64,000 nucleotides of DNA from Daedaleopsis sinensis (lineage: Eukaryota; Basidiomycota; Agaricomycetes; Polyporales; Polyporaceae): assembly GCA_033807695.1 (NCBI GenBank), contig CM066302.1, positions 3,286,001 through 3,350,000 of the forward strand, given 5' to 3'. Each line of letters begins with the position of its first letter. Position 1 is the stretch's first letter. A program made the translations under genes and the position numbers. Positions 1-11,768 of this stretch are shown here, in pieces. The notes under the pieces were generated by a model that was not told the origin of the DNA, did not search any database, and saw only the letters and a list, made by a program, of their open reading frames with translations.

Positions 1-744
1 TATCTCTGTACCCGTCGCGAAGTGTGTTGGGTGCTGGAGCCGGAGAACGCGGTGGTTCGAGATGGTTTGTTGTGGCTCCCTGCCGTGCCGGGTTTGTCGG
101 GCGGTAACGGCAGGGCAGCGGGAGTGTCACACGTTGATTTTCTGTATCATCATGGTTAGTGTAAAGGTCGTGTGTGTTAGTTGCGCTGGGTTCGCAATGT
201 AGTTTTTCGTTGTGTAGTATACCGTGGATAGTTATGTCAAAGTCTGATTTCTGACTGTACATGGGAATGCGGTTGGGGATAGATAGCGTCTATACGCATG
301 CTGTGTGTCTTTTCTGCGAAGGGCACGTCGCGAGCGAACAAGCTTTGGCTGTAAGGGGCAGTCGGTGTAGTCGTGGTCCGGATGGTCCGGATTTCTCAGG
401 GCTACGTCACCGTTCCCACGGTGGTGGGGTTGATTTTCCTGTCTTCGTGACAAAAAGTAGTTGCAAGTAACTACTATCGCCTGAGACTCAACCCGTGGTC
501 TGGTGTGAGTCTGACGATGAGTATGAGCAGCGGGGACCGAATATGTGAGTGTTCCATTCGGTGGCTTTGCGTACAAACTGAGAGTGTACGGGCCCGCACA
601 GTAGATGCATCGATCAGCTCGACGTCGCTTCCGCACAGGGCGACGAAAGGCCAGTATACATTGCGACGCGAGTGTTGCTTGTTTCTATACGGTATGGTAC
701 AGCAGATTCGAACATACACGGGCACCTCGCGGTGCGAGACAGCA
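1..744. other. Left-edge region, no gene recognised
   Basis: Only short, mutually overlapping frames are present on both strands and none resembles a family I know. The stretch lies directly downstream of the R2 stop codon, so its right part should contain the R2 3' untranslated region. A further R2 exon is not excluded, because a possible splice donor lies just before the R2 stop. Confidence 0.5.
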
Positions 745-1924
745 TCAGCGCCTGTGGAGATGGTGTTCCTGCGTTACCGTCGCGACACTATACTCGCTGA
801 CGGATCTTTCAAAGAAGTTGGTCTTGGCGTCGAGAGTGGTCCGGTCTATGTAAGGGAACTGCGAAGCGGATGGTCAGTGGATAGATGTCTAGAACGTGGC
901 GGGGTACTGACCGGGTTGGACTTTTGGTACAAGGTGGAGTATCCGAGCTGGAGGAGCAAGTAATCTGCAACGTACTGGACGTAGTCGAGCATCATGTCGA
1001 CGTTGAGGCCCGTCAGCGGCTGGCGAAGCGCGTCTGGGCATACTTGTGAGTGCACAGCAGTGCTCGCGCGACGAGTCCTGACTTACCAGCGAAGAACTTC
1101 TGCTCCAGGTCGACACCTTCCTTGACAATTTCGTGAACTTCTGCCTCCGTGAGTCTCTCCGGAAGATGGTTGTAAAGGAGGCAGGCGAAGTCGGTATGTT
1201 GTCCTTCATCCCGGGCTATGAGCTCGTTCGCAAAGGTCAAACCGGGCATAAGGTTCCGGTCTCTGAGCCAAAAGACGGCGGCGAACGAGGAGGAGAAGAA
1301 GATCCCCTCGACCACGGCGAACGCTACGAGCCGCTTAGAGAAAGAGATGTGCATGGAGTTCGTGAACTGGAGGCACCACTCCGCCTTCGCCTTCACGGCC
1401 GGGAGGAGCTCGATTGCATGAAAGAGTCTGGTCTGGAGTGACGCGTCCTCGATCAGTTCCTGTATCAGCCGACTATACACTTCTGCATGGACATTCTCGC
1501 TGTACAGGTGCGTCAGTGTGGAAACTGTACTCTCAGGTGGCACTGACATTGCTTGTTGCATGCTATAGAAGCACTTTGCTTCTGGCATCTGGACCTCGTT
1601 GCAGAAACGCAGCGCGAGGTTCTCGACGACGATCCCGTCCGCGGTCGCGAAGAAACCGAGTATAATCGACAGAAAGTCCCGTTCCTCTTCTGTGAGACTT
1701 GTACGCCACTGAACAGCGTCTTCAGTCAGGTCCACGTCATCCGCGGTCCAGTACGAAGCTTGCGCGAGTTTGTAGGCGTTCCATATCTATACACGGTAAG
1801 CATGGAGCACTTGGGCTGCCGACTGTCATGAACGCACCGCGGGGTATTCGATTGGAAAAAGGACGTAAGGGGAGCGATAGGGAAGGGGCGGGAGACTTTC
1901 TGGGAGGTCTTGGGCCGTGGACAT
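745..1924 (-). CDS. Ribonucleotide reductase small subunit (R2), 5 exons
   Basis: This is the class Ia R2 subunit, which holds the di-iron centre and tyrosyl radical used by R1 to make deoxynucleotides. I read five exons: 1838-1924, 1548-1786, 1087-1499, 912-1033 and 745-858. They are separated by introns of 48-53 nt, and spliced together give 975 nt, or 324 residues. All signature positions are present: the aspartate in WTADDVD, E/H/Y in ENVHAEVY (formed only after splicing), the glutamate in AVVEGIFFS, and E/H in RDEGQHTDF. The start is the ATG at 1924 and gives a very short leader before FPIEYPA, where cellular eukaryotic R2 usually has a longer extension, so the size is closer to viral R2. 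The usual end, NPF...KTNFFERSVSEY, is formed by the last splice. After it the protein runs on with an atypical basic tail instead of the expected acidic R1-binding peptide. The catalytic identity is certain; the last exon boundary is less so. Confidence 0.95.
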
Positions 1925-2357
1925 GTTCAGTGTTGCAGCTTGTGTTCCGGCAGACAGGCTTTAAGAGCACACGCGGTGCTGCTGACCTCCGGTGCAGAGC
2001 GTGGGTAGGGTGGTGCACTGGAACTCGGACAGCATACGAACGGCGGCTCATCGGAGCACGGCGAACGTCAAAACGGGCGCGGGGTGCAGGGTTCAATGCC
2101 TATTTGATATTGCTGATGTCGCAGCGGCGTGGCATGCAAGTACATGGAAAATTCAGGTTCGTCCGATCCCAGGCCCGTACAGCCGAAAACGCTGAAAGGG
2201 TCTTCAGTGGCGGTCGGGTGGCTTGATGGACGCGATCTCCGCACGGTCAGTTGGAGCCGGACATTTTCGTGTCACGCAAGACGCCCCGTCAATCGCTTGT
2301 CCGGTCGATGGGTGAACGGCTTATATGTCTCGTTGTGCGGTGGGTGCCTTGCCATTC
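1925..2357. promoter_or_regulatory. Shared divergent promoter region of R2 and the replicase
   Basis: This 433-bp gap separates the start codons of R2 (minus) and the Helitron-type replicase (plus). No convincing coding frame occupies it. Its position makes it the likely bidirectional promoter for both genes; I see no clear TATA element. The regulatory role is inferred from layout only. Confidence 0.45.
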
Positions 2358-5300
2358 ATGGAATCCTCAACGCGTTCAGAACTTACTCGTTTCGCAGCAG
2401 ACATCGCTCTGCTGTCGCCCGCTAGCGGGACTGATCAAGTCATTGGTGTGTGGGATTTAGTGGATGTGCGGTCAGACGTTGATGTGTTTCTTCCAGCTGA
2501 CGCTCGCGACTACGTCGTCGAGAGATCGTCCCAGGTAGAAGTGGACCTTGCCGAGACTGCATGTGAGTGCTGAAAAGTTCGGGTCCTTGTACGTTGACCT
2601 GATATGACGTTCCCCAGCGATTTTGGATGTGCTCTCTGGCTGTCGGGGAACAATCGCCGATGACGATTCACTCTGTGGTGAGTGGGTGGCATGCGCCGTA
2701 CTGTAGGACCAGAGCTGATGTATGCCGTGGTCTGGTAGCCGTGTTCCGGCGCCGTTCGGATGACACGCCGTGTCTACGGCTATACGAAGCTGTTTCCGGT
2801 TCTATGGATTTCACACACCGTTTCTCTCGGGTAGTGTCACTGGGGGGGGAAGTGACTGTCCAGTCTCTTTCGATGGAACCGGGTGAGGTACTGGTGTGTT
2901 GTTCGTTGACTGTCGTGATCGGTATGTTCAGTCTATGGCAGGCGGGGGACCTGCGAGAGCTCGCCCTCGCGCACGAGATACACTGCAGGGTGCGCGACGG
3001 GTTTCTTGACCTCCGGGCAAAGCTTCGTAGTCATCAGTGTTCTTGCGAGTGCAAGCGAAATGTGCTGATATTCTCCGAGCTCCAGGAAGCACGACCGCAT
3101 GACATGGTGCAACGCAAACGCGAGATATGGGCCGCTGGAACGGACGGTTTCGAGAGGTCGTTCATGCGGCCTGTCGACGATGCCGCGCGCAATCTTATCA
3201 TCGGTGAGTGGCAGAGTAATATGAAGAGCTCCAATTATGCCGTGAAGGCGTGCGCGGTTTGCGCGCGGAGGTGTTCGGAAAATACGTGTCGTATGGTGTC
3301 GTGTTCCGAGGTCAACCTGGTCCTGTTGCAGAATCGAGGACTGCCGGTGAGGTGTTTGCCTCGGAACTACGACCTGGGTCTATACCAGAACGCGATTTTA
3401 GACCCGGCTGGGATGGAGGATCCGTGGCGTTTGGCGCGTATTTCATTGTGCCGGGACTGCGATAGGGAGCTTGTTCAGAAGAAGAGGATGCCACGGCTAT
3501 GTCTTGCAAATTGGTTGTATTACGGCCATGATGCGCTCCCCGACGAGGTCAAGACTGCGTTTCAGTCCAGCAGCCAGTTCGACAGGATCATGGTCGCAAG
3601 GGCGAGGGCGAGTCGTGTCTCTTTCAGATTCAGCGAGTTGTTGAAAGGAAGGAGATCCGGAACGGATAGAACGGCTGAGCAGCGGTTCCTGAAGGGAAAC
3701 GTTCTGATAATGCCGCAGGATTCCACGTTCCTACATGCAGTTCTCCCCCCACCCCCTAGCGAAGTTAGAGATGCGGCGTGCGCTGTGTTCGTCGGGAGGA
3801 CGATGCCTACGAAGGAGACAATTCGGAAGCTTAGTCCCGTGTTGGTCCGGCCATCTACTGTTCGTACGATCGTGCTGTTTCTGGTCGGATCGAATGCACA
3901 CTACATGGCGGACACGGAGTTCCATGGTTATAGTGCACGGAACCTGCAGGGCCTCCTTTCTGAAGCTGACAGATCCCTCGGCGTTGGCGTGCCTTGTGCG
4001 TTGGACGTGGGATTTGTGCATGAAGAGGTAGCAACGGATGAGAGTTCCGAAGACTACAGTACCCGGAACGCCTACGAGAACGTTCCTCCCGATGGGAGTG
4101 GTATCTTGATGGAGAGTGTCGGCTACACCGCTGGCGACGACTCTCCCGAGTCCTATAGAGAGATGAAGATGCGAGCGTTGCATCACTGTCTCAATCGTGG
4201 CAGGTTCGTACGGTCCACTGCTGGGGAGTGGATAGTTCCTGATTTCGGGAACCCGAAGTTACTGACTTGGTTGTTTCCTCACTTGGATCCTTGGGGTATT
4301 GGTGGGTTCCACCACCCAGATAGGCCGATTGCTATCGGATTGGAGGAGCAGCTTCGATACATGCTGCAGTTGCACCATGGCATATTCGAGCGGGACAATG
4401 ACTTTGCGTTCGTGTACTTTAACATCCTGCGAAAGAAGAAGGTATGTGAGTCTATTCGATTTCGCGTGAAGGCGTCTCAGCAACGGACCATTGTACAGCG
4501 GCTTATGGCAGTAGATCGAGATCTGCTAGACGGCTTAGTGAACAAGTTTTGCGACAACCCTGGGTATCAGACACAGTGCCCGCGCGAGCGGGACTTGCTC
4601 CAATTGATGAACAGCGTGGGTGCGGTGCTCAAGGATTTGCCGGGCACGACCGGTTACCGTCTACGTTTAAGGAACGAGATCAGGTCACTGGTCCACTTTC
4701 ACGGGACTCCTGCGTTCTTCGTAACGCTTAATCCGTCCGACGTGACTCATCCCTTGGTACGTCTTCTTTCGGGCGAGAACATCGACTTGAGTAGGTTGGA
4801 AGGGGGCGAGGTTCTAAACGAGTGGGATCGAAGGTTGTTGGTGGCGCGCAATCCCGGACCGTGCGCGAGGTTCTTCCATATCATGATAAGGCTTTTCGTA
4901 GACGTTATACTGCGGTACAAAAAGCCCGATTGGGGGGTCTTCGGGAACTGTTCTGCTTACTACGGAACGGTCGAATGTCAGGTGCGGGGTACGCTCCACT
5001 GTCATATGCTGATATGGATCGACGGGCATCCTTCGCCACAAGACATGAGGCGGATGATGATCGATTCCGAGCAGTATCAGTCTGATATGTTTACATGGCT
5101 GGAGGGTATTATTAAGTCCGAGTTCCTCGGCACCGCTGCCCCCCCCCTTCCAGGGTCTGACCCACCACAGAGACCAGTACGTCCAGAGAGCGAGGGATTC
5201 GTCCACCCGGGTGCGATCACTGGCCCGTTGCTGCGCGCCGACGTGCCCGCGAGTGTGTTCGCGGTGCAGTATCAGTCTCACGTCAATCTCCTTGTAGAAA

Positions 5301-8300
5301 GATACAATTGGCACGAACATACGGAGACTTGTTGGAAGTACTTACGGCGTGGTGGTGCGAGGACCGACGGTAATTGTCGTATGAGAATGGACGGTTCTAC
5401 CCGGGCGGAGACTGTCGTTGACGACGAGACTGGATCTATTTTGATTCGAAGGTTTCATGGTATGATCGCAAACTACAACGACCTCATAATATTCCTAATG
5501 AAATGCAACATGGACGTTAAGCACATAGGATCCGGCGAGGGTGCGAAGGCTCTCATATACTACATCACAGATTACATCACGAAAGCAGCCATTCCGGCGC
5601 ACTTGGGCCTGGCTGCACTGACGTACGCGATCCAACGCAGTAACGTGCGCTTCGGCGATCGTCCGGACTGGACTCCGTCTACAGAGCGTTCTGCGATGAG
5701 CATGGTCGTAAACAGCATGTTAAGTCGGATGGAGATCTCTCATCAACAAGTGATGAGTTACCTGGTAGGCGGTGGTGATTATTACGCTAGTCACCGGTTC
5801 AGGTTGTTGTATTTGACCAGGTTTATGCGGACAGTAGATCAGCATTGGAGCTCTGCAGCGACGGAACGAAGTGCCGGGGAGGCGCAGGACGAATCAGCAG
5901 GTGTATCGGAAGACGAGGAAATCCTTGACGCCGAAGCAGAGCAAGAAGGGGAGGAGGACCGTGTAGTAGGCGGCGACTCTGGTGGTCACGACAGTCATGA
6001 CGATGATGATATGGTTACTTTGACGTTGGAGAGGGGCGTTGGCACCGCGGTGAGTCAAGAACAGGACTACCTGCTCAGGCCACATGTAGAGCCGTTTCAT
6101 AGTATGTGTCTGTATGAATTCATTGGTCTGACAGAGAAAATATTATGCTCGAGTGAACGTACTCGTTTGTCGGGTGCGAGTAGTGGTAGGAGGACTACCG
6201 GAGCGGGTGGAGCGGGACGGAGGCGTGGCCGACCTGCTCAGATGCGAGGTGCTTTTGTCGATGATCATCCACAGCGCGACACCCACATGCTGCGGAAGCG
6301 TGTTTTGTGGGTCATTCCTGTGTTGCTGGGCAGTGCGCTGCCTAGACCGGAAGCAGGTGATCAGGAAAGGGAAGTGTGGTCGAAGTCGGTACTCACTTTG
6401 TTCATACCTTGGCGGAACCCTGCTGACCTGAAGCATATGGATGAATCGTGGCACGATGCCTACGTTAGGCAGAGCGGGTCTATCGCGCCGGAGTTTACAA
6501 AGATCGTGAAGAACGTGAACGTGTTGTCGGAGTGTAGGGATGCTCGGGATCGGAATAGAGAACAGCAGCGCGGGGCTAGGATCGATGCTGCTGAACGGAT
6601 GCGGATGCGTCGGGAGGCAGATGACGCTGTAAGTGGGGGGATCGACGAACCGCCGATGTTCGAGAATGGCGCCCTTGACCCCCTTCAGGCAGACGATCCA
6701 GATAACCGTCTGCTGGAGAAGCTCGATCAGCTTATTGGTCTCCCGGCTAGAGTTGCGCTCGAACAGAGGTTTCCGGTGGCGACGGAGAGCGGTAGGCCAA
6801 ATGTGGACGGCAGCGCCAGAGAAGCAACTGACGAAGAGAAGTCAGTAATCGAAAGTCAGCAGAAGGCAATGACTGACATCAGGAAACGTCGACGACCTAC
6901 GTTCGAGAGGACGGTGTTGCCCCCTATCAAGCGGCGTAGGCCGGATAGTTCTCGCGATCGTGCGACGGTGGATATATGTCAACTGTCGGGGACGTCAGCG
7001 GATGGTATAGGTCCTGAGGTACTACTGGAAGGGCCGGAGCTCTGTAGACGGTACATAAAACAAGTTGCTGAGGAGTTTGGACTGGATTCTAACGAAGAAC
7101 AGAGTAGGGCGTTCGAGACTGTGGCTCGTCACGTTTGTTTGGGCGAGGACAGGCAGCTGCTTATGTATATAGGCGGAGTGGGTGGTACAGGCAAGTCCCA
7201 TGTCGTGAACGCAATATTGAGATTGTTCGATCTATTGGGCCGACGGAGGGAAGTCTTGGTCTCCGCTCCGACTGGTGCCGCGGCGATCTTGATCGGAGGT
7301 TACACGATCCACTCGCTGGTGATGCTGCCGAAGGCACTCCCGAAAGACCTGTCAGAGCTGATCGCGATATGGGAGCACGTTACTTATCTGGTTTTAGACG
7401 AAGTATCGATGGTCGGTGCTACGACTTTGGCGGAGATCTCAGCCCGTATCCAGCGAGTGAAGGGAGACAATAATGACTCCGGCGACAAACCGTTCGGGGG
7501 CGTGAACGTGATCTTTACCGGAGACTTCGGCCAGCTGAAGCCTGTGAGGGTGCCTGCGCTATACAACCACGACCTGGTATCTCGTGCGGGCTCGTCTCGC
7601 GCTGCGTTGTCTTCCGGGCCCGGTGTTTTAGCATTGAAAGGAGTATTCATATGGCGTTCGGTCCAGGACGTTGTGATTCTGCGGAAGAACCAACGGCAAG
7701 CGGAGGACCACGTTTTCGCGAATTTGCTGGACCGGGTTCGGGTGGGCGAGTGCGACAATGCATATTTTCGCCGGGAAGCTGATGACTATGGTTTCCTAAC
7801 AGAGCGCGTAGTGTCGAGGACGACAGTGGATCCGGGCGTGGCATGTGCCTCGTTTGCCGAGACGCCAGTGATCGTAGGGTTGAAAGAGCCTAGGGATGCC
7901 ATTAATGCACTGCTGCTCCGCAGACACGCCCGTAGCCTGAGCCGTGAGGTGTATACGTACTACGCGAGGGATTGTATAGGCGGACGCGCCGTGTCGCCCC
8001 GGGATCGGGAGGCTATATGGAAACTACGAGGGAAACAAACGAAGGACGCACCGCCCAAGATACAACTATTTCCAGGTATGCGTGTGATGGTTCAGGAGAA
8101 CCTCGCTTTCTCCCATCATGTGGTGAATGGAGCCATAGGTGTTGTGAAAGACATTCGGTATGTCATTGAAGATGGCCTTAGGTATCCATTGGTGGTCTAT
8201 GTGCACATACCGGGGTCGGGTTCCCTGATCGGCGGGCTAGAAGATGACGTCGTCCCGATATTTCCAGTGCAGGTGACGTTCTCGTGGGTCCGCACTCTAG

Positions 8301-8629
8301 AGACGGATGGTATGCCTGAGGAGGCGTATCAGGTAACTAGAACCCAACTACCTCTCCTCCCTGCCTACTGTTACACGGACTACAAGGCCCAAGGCCGTTC
8401 GCTCCATGCCGCGATAGTGGACGTCGCATCCGCGCGGACCCTGCAAGGCGTATATGTGATGTTGTCGAGAGTCAGGAGTGTGAACGGGCTAGGTATATTA
8501 AGACCGTTCGCGAGGAAAAAATTGCATACGGACTTGCGCCGTGACCTAAAGGACGAGCTGTTCCGGTTGGAGGTCCTAGACAAGAAATGCAAGGCGTCGT
8601 ATCTTGCGAGGGAAGATAAGTTGTTGTAG
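2358..8629 (+). CDS. Helitron-type replicase: HUH endonuclease plus PIF1 helicase
   Basis: This is the rolling-circle transposition protein of Helitrons, with a single-strand nicking/joining domain fused to a superfamily 1 helicase. One uninterrupted frame of 2000 codons runs from the ATG at 2627. I extend it upstream by two spliced exons (2358-2562 and 2618-2677, introns 55 and 61 nt) that join in phase at 2739; this N-terminus is inferred. Counting from the 2627 ATG, a cysteine-rich N-terminal region (CAVCARRC near residue 208) is followed by the HUH motif GTLHCHMLIW near 785-797 and the two-tyrosine motif YYITDYITK near 976-984. An acidic linker lies near 1085-1130. The helicase has Walker A GGVGGTGKS near 1515, Walker B LVLDEVSM near 1590, IFTGDFGQLKP, and the late motif YTDYKAQGRS near 1916. 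All catalytic motifs are intact, with no stop or frameshift. It is convergent with the gene at 9035-10180. No Helitron termini could be assigned by eye. Confidence 0.95.
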
Positions 8630-9034
8630 TCCGGATGCGGAGGCTCTGTTTGTTGATAGTGTCTGCATGTTCTTGTAGATATGAGTGCACTGACCCCGCA
8701 CCGTGCACACCAGGTGAACATGGCTCCGGGGTTTGCTGGCGTGAGTGGGAAACGGATCGTGGTATAGTCGGCGTGATTCGGTCTCCACAATGTCACCTTG
8801 AAATGCGGACAATCCGGCGACGCGGACTCAGCATTCACGATATTCGCTTCACATCTATACATAGGGAGAGAGGGGGGCATAGGGAAGATGTTACAGAGTC
8901 TTCTACGGGGATGTACTACGTCATCGGGGAGCCACGAGGAACACCTTTAGCTACACGCATGAGCAGTTATTCCTAGGTACGGCTGTCCTATGACTACGTC
9001 GTCGACTGTTGATGTAGTCGCAGAGCTCCGTGGT
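8630..9034. other. Convergent intergenic region
   Basis: This stretch lies between the replicase stop and the stop of the minus-strand gene that ends at 9035. It should hold both 3' ends. I looked for a short hairpin followed by CTRR, which would mark a Helitron 3' terminus, and found none I would defend. Confidence 0.4.
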
Positions 9035-10180
9035 TTAGTACATGTGATAGAGATAGATAGGAGGATGGTGTCGTGCAACGCTACGGTCGAAGCGGTTCTT
9101 CCCACTCAGGGCCGGAAGGTGAACAACTCCATCCTCGAGTAGCATTTGAAGGGGTAGAATAGGACCGCACTTAGTGACACCGGCGCATCTGTACGTGCTG
9201 CACAACTTCCAGGCTACAAGGGTGCCGAATGGCGCCATGCACTTCTCTTCGAGCTCCCGTCGATCAGTCGTCAAGGGGTCCAGGAAGTCGATGAAGGATG
9301 ATGTGTCCCCGAAGAACCGGACCTGCTGGGGGCACATGCCTCGGCGACTGAAACACGGCTGTGTGCCTTGGAAAAGGGACCAGACGTTCCTGCCGTGCAA
9401 CGGAGGAGCGCCCCAAACAGCCCGGAATCGCCGTGCATGTGTAGCGGGGCGGTCAATGAAATCCGGACGGAGCTCCGAGGCGATGACGTCGACTGCGACG
9501 TCGACGGAGAACGTGGGGTTCAGCGAACGAAGGCGCTCCGCAATTTTGTCTTCTTTGGCGAAGCGCGTCGGGGACCAAGAAATATCGAAGCCCTTTTCAG
9601 TCAGGGCGTTCAGCGCATCCAAGTCCTGAGGCAGCGTGTGGAGCAGGGCGATGTCTGCGAGCAGGCCTCGGTGGCGGAGGGTAAGGGCAGGGTAGGCACA
9701 TCCGAACGACGTCCGGGACACGTAGTTGAAGAGAAGGGACGAGGGTGATCTACAAATCGGAAGCAACGCGCTCCATGTCGATGATCTATGGATGACGACG
9801 GCGCGACCGTTGGTTAACCGGAACGTGGTAGTTTCTACGATCTCCCGGATCGACGCAGCGTAGAGCGTGGACACCACCGTAATCGCTTTCAGGTTTTCAT
9901 GTACGATGGCCTGCACGGCGGTGACAAGCGCGGGGTAGAGTAGGTCCGGCGCGTAGATTTCGACGGTGGGGAAGTGTAAGTCTTGATTGACGATCACGAA
10001 TGCCAGGGCAAGAACTCCGCCGATGAGGGCCCGGTGCCTAAAGAGTTCGTCCAGGAACGCTGACGGCGTAGGGACGAAGGGCGCCAGCAGGACGTGCAGT
10101 CGCCGTTGCAGAAATACCGTCGCGGCTCGGTACGCGCCACGGCTACTGTTTCTCCAGGCGATGACGTCTACTATGGTCAT
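9035..10180 (-). CDS. F-box/nucleotidyltransferase-like protein, copy A
   Basis: This is a single open frame of 381 residues. Its N-terminal part matches the gene at 15602-16480: a WRNSSRGAYRAA helix of F-box type, then LLAPFVPTPSAF, then a GG-containing strand (HRALIGGVLALAF) followed by VEIYAPD. A glycine pair followed by a strand carrying D/E-x-Y-x-P-D resembles nucleotidyltransferase-fold proteins and a lineage-specific family expanded in Agaricomycetes, whose function is unknown to me. The start at 10180 is the first ATG and would truncate the F-box helix; an upstream exon is possible. The protein may be catalytically inactive, because the first acidic residue is E in this copy and D in the other. 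The gene is convergent with the replicase. The family assignment rests on my pattern recognition, not a search. Confidence 0.7.
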   Translation of the reverse strand: MTIVDVIAWRNSSRGAYRAATVFLQRRLHVLLAPFVPTPSAFLDELFRHRALIGGVLALAFVIVNQDLHFPTVEIYAPDLLYPALVTAVQAIVHENLKAITVVSTLYAASIREIVETTTFRLTNGRAVVIHRSSTWSALLPICRSPSSLLFNYVSRTSFGCAYPALTLRHRGLLADIALLHTLPQDLDALNALTEKGFDISWSPTRFAKEDKIAERLRSLNPTFSVDVAVDVIASELRPDFIDRPATHARRFRAVWGAPPLHGRNVWSLFQGTQPCFSRRGMCPQQVRFFGDTSSFIDFLDPLTTDRRELEEKCMAPFGTLVAWKLCSTYRCAGVTKCGPILPLQMLLEDGVVHLPALSGKNRFDRSVARHHPPIYLYHMY

Positions 10181-11260
10181 GTAACAGAAGACACTGTCTT
10201 GCAGCTCTACAGGAAGCCTTGTAGATCCTGAGCACCGTATTTTCTCGTCGGGGATATAGTGGACTGCTTACTGGGTAAACGTACGCATGGCACGGGGGCG
10301 GGGTCTCAGTGGCGGAGGTCGAGGCATTGTGGCGATGACGGTGGCGGTTGCTACAAACTGTCAGTCGACAACTTGGTCTGCAACGGGACTGACGTACGAG
10401 AAGGGGTCTGCTCTCCGCACTGTGGACGTTGACGGTGTACTGGACGTTCTCGCGGCAGCCAGAGTGTGCTGAACGGGGCTATGGACAGCTACCTCTTGTT
10501 GGTGTTCGTGAGTAGGATCGGGTCCGGGAGTGCACGTGTGGGCGTAGTGACGAACAGGTTTACTGAGGATCGAGGACGATTGCGATGACACGGTAACTGC
10601 GAACGCGTGGCCGTTTGGCGTGGACGGAAGAGTTTGTTTTATACCGAGAATGGGCCCTAACATACTGAGAGAGCGGTGGCAAACGTTGATACTTGGTCAA
10701 GGGGCGCCCTGCTCCGTGTCCGTGTTCCTCGTAGCCACGTACCGTGAGGCCTGGCTGCTGGGCTCAGAGAGATGGTTGGTTTGATGCGGGGCCGCCACCG
10801 ATGTTCCGCATCTGCCGCGGAAGAGCATGCCTAACATTAGGCCTGCAGTGGCTGAGAAACATCACATAGAGAAGGGCGAGAACTTACGCTGCGGGGCGGA
10901 GGCCGCACTTCATGAGCGGCAGAAGCGACGTGATACTTTACGTGGCGTGTTACGGAACGTTGCGTAGGCCTGAAAGGGCGTTCCTAGGCATGCAGCTCGG
11001 CATCTCCATACCGGTGTTCCGTAGATGGTCGCTCTTTGCGTCCCCAGAGCTGTGATCGGAACTGGGACGGAGAACAGGAGCCTATACGGTACGCCGACTG
11101 ACGTAGTCTCCGGAGCTGCAAGGGTCTTGTCTGAGCGTTGCTTTCCGGGAAGACATGGACCAGACACCGGCGGGCGGTAAGCGGTGGTTCGTGGAGCTGC
11201 CGGACTTTAAAGGCTCGGTGTGGGCAGAGAGTGCTGGACAACGAACTACATCCCGTAGCT
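10181..11260. other. Non-coding or unrecognised, 1.1 kb
   Basis: Short frames occur on both strands (for example 10287-10472 plus and 10910-11241 minus) but they overlap, differ in composition and show no motif. The stretch sits between divergently oriented genes (minus gene ending upstream at 10180, plus gene starting at 11261), so it probably includes two promoters and possibly a missed first exon of the minus-strand gene. Confidence 0.4.
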
Positions 11261-11768
11261 ATGTCGATCCCTTATACTGCTGTGCGCCCTGTTAATTCGA
11301 TCGGGCCTTGGTATGTGCATCCTCGTGAGTTCGTTTCCGCCGTGTCTGATACTCTCCGCAGGCGATTAGGTCCTCGCGTGCGTGGGGGCATGGCGAGGCC
11401 CCGAGAGGGTCAAGATAGAGGCCGCGAAAATCATCCGCTGAGTCCGGATGAACTTGAATACGAAGACGAGGGGGTGACCAGACTTGATCAGTACATGGTC
11501 CTGTTGGTCAGAGGAGAACCTGTGAGTTATGTGTGCCGTTCCCTGTGCTCTGTGACTTACTTGCACCCAGTTGGCGTTCCGCGTAGCTATCCAACTCACG
11601 AATCGCGGTGGCGACCAGGGACTTGTCCCTACGGTCTCCGTCCACTTTGTCAGCCGGTTCGAAGGGGGCTTGGGACATGCTAGGAACACCTGGGTGTTTT
11701 TCTCACAGCAGTTGCAGAGGGAGATTTTGCAGAGCCTGGAAACGGCATTCAGGTCATCTGGTCTGTGA
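11261..11768 (+). CDS. Small two-exon protein of unknown function
   Basis: I read exon 1 as 11261-11521 and exon 2 as 11571-11768, separated by a 49-nt intron that starts GTGAGT and ends CACCCAG. The phases match exactly and give 152 residues. Exon 1 encodes an N-terminal MSIPYTAVRPVN segment, then an arginine-rich stretch (RRRLGPRVRGGMARPRE) and an acidic one (DELEYEDEG). Exon 2 encodes a mixed alpha/beta-looking region with VSVHFVSRFEGG and the helix QQLQREILQSLETAF. No known domain is apparent. The intron has the same size and style as those of the neighbouring R2 and R1 genes, which supports it being a real gene of the same island. The stop at 11766-11768 could be bypassed by another intron that I cannot see. 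Confidence 0.6.

Noticed and set aside
1209..1889. Alternative minus-strand frames inside R2
   Set aside because: Only the spliced R2 frame carries the metal ligands and radical tyrosine; the others break at every conserved block.
4814..6454. Minus-strand frames inside the replicase gene
   Set aside because: They are shadows of the 2000-codon replicase frame and show no motif.
8500..9100. Helitron 3' terminus (hairpin plus CTRR) just after the replicase
   Set aside because: Several CTAG/CTAA tetranucleotides exist but none is preceded by a convincing short GC hairpin at the right distance; ends need comparison with other copies.
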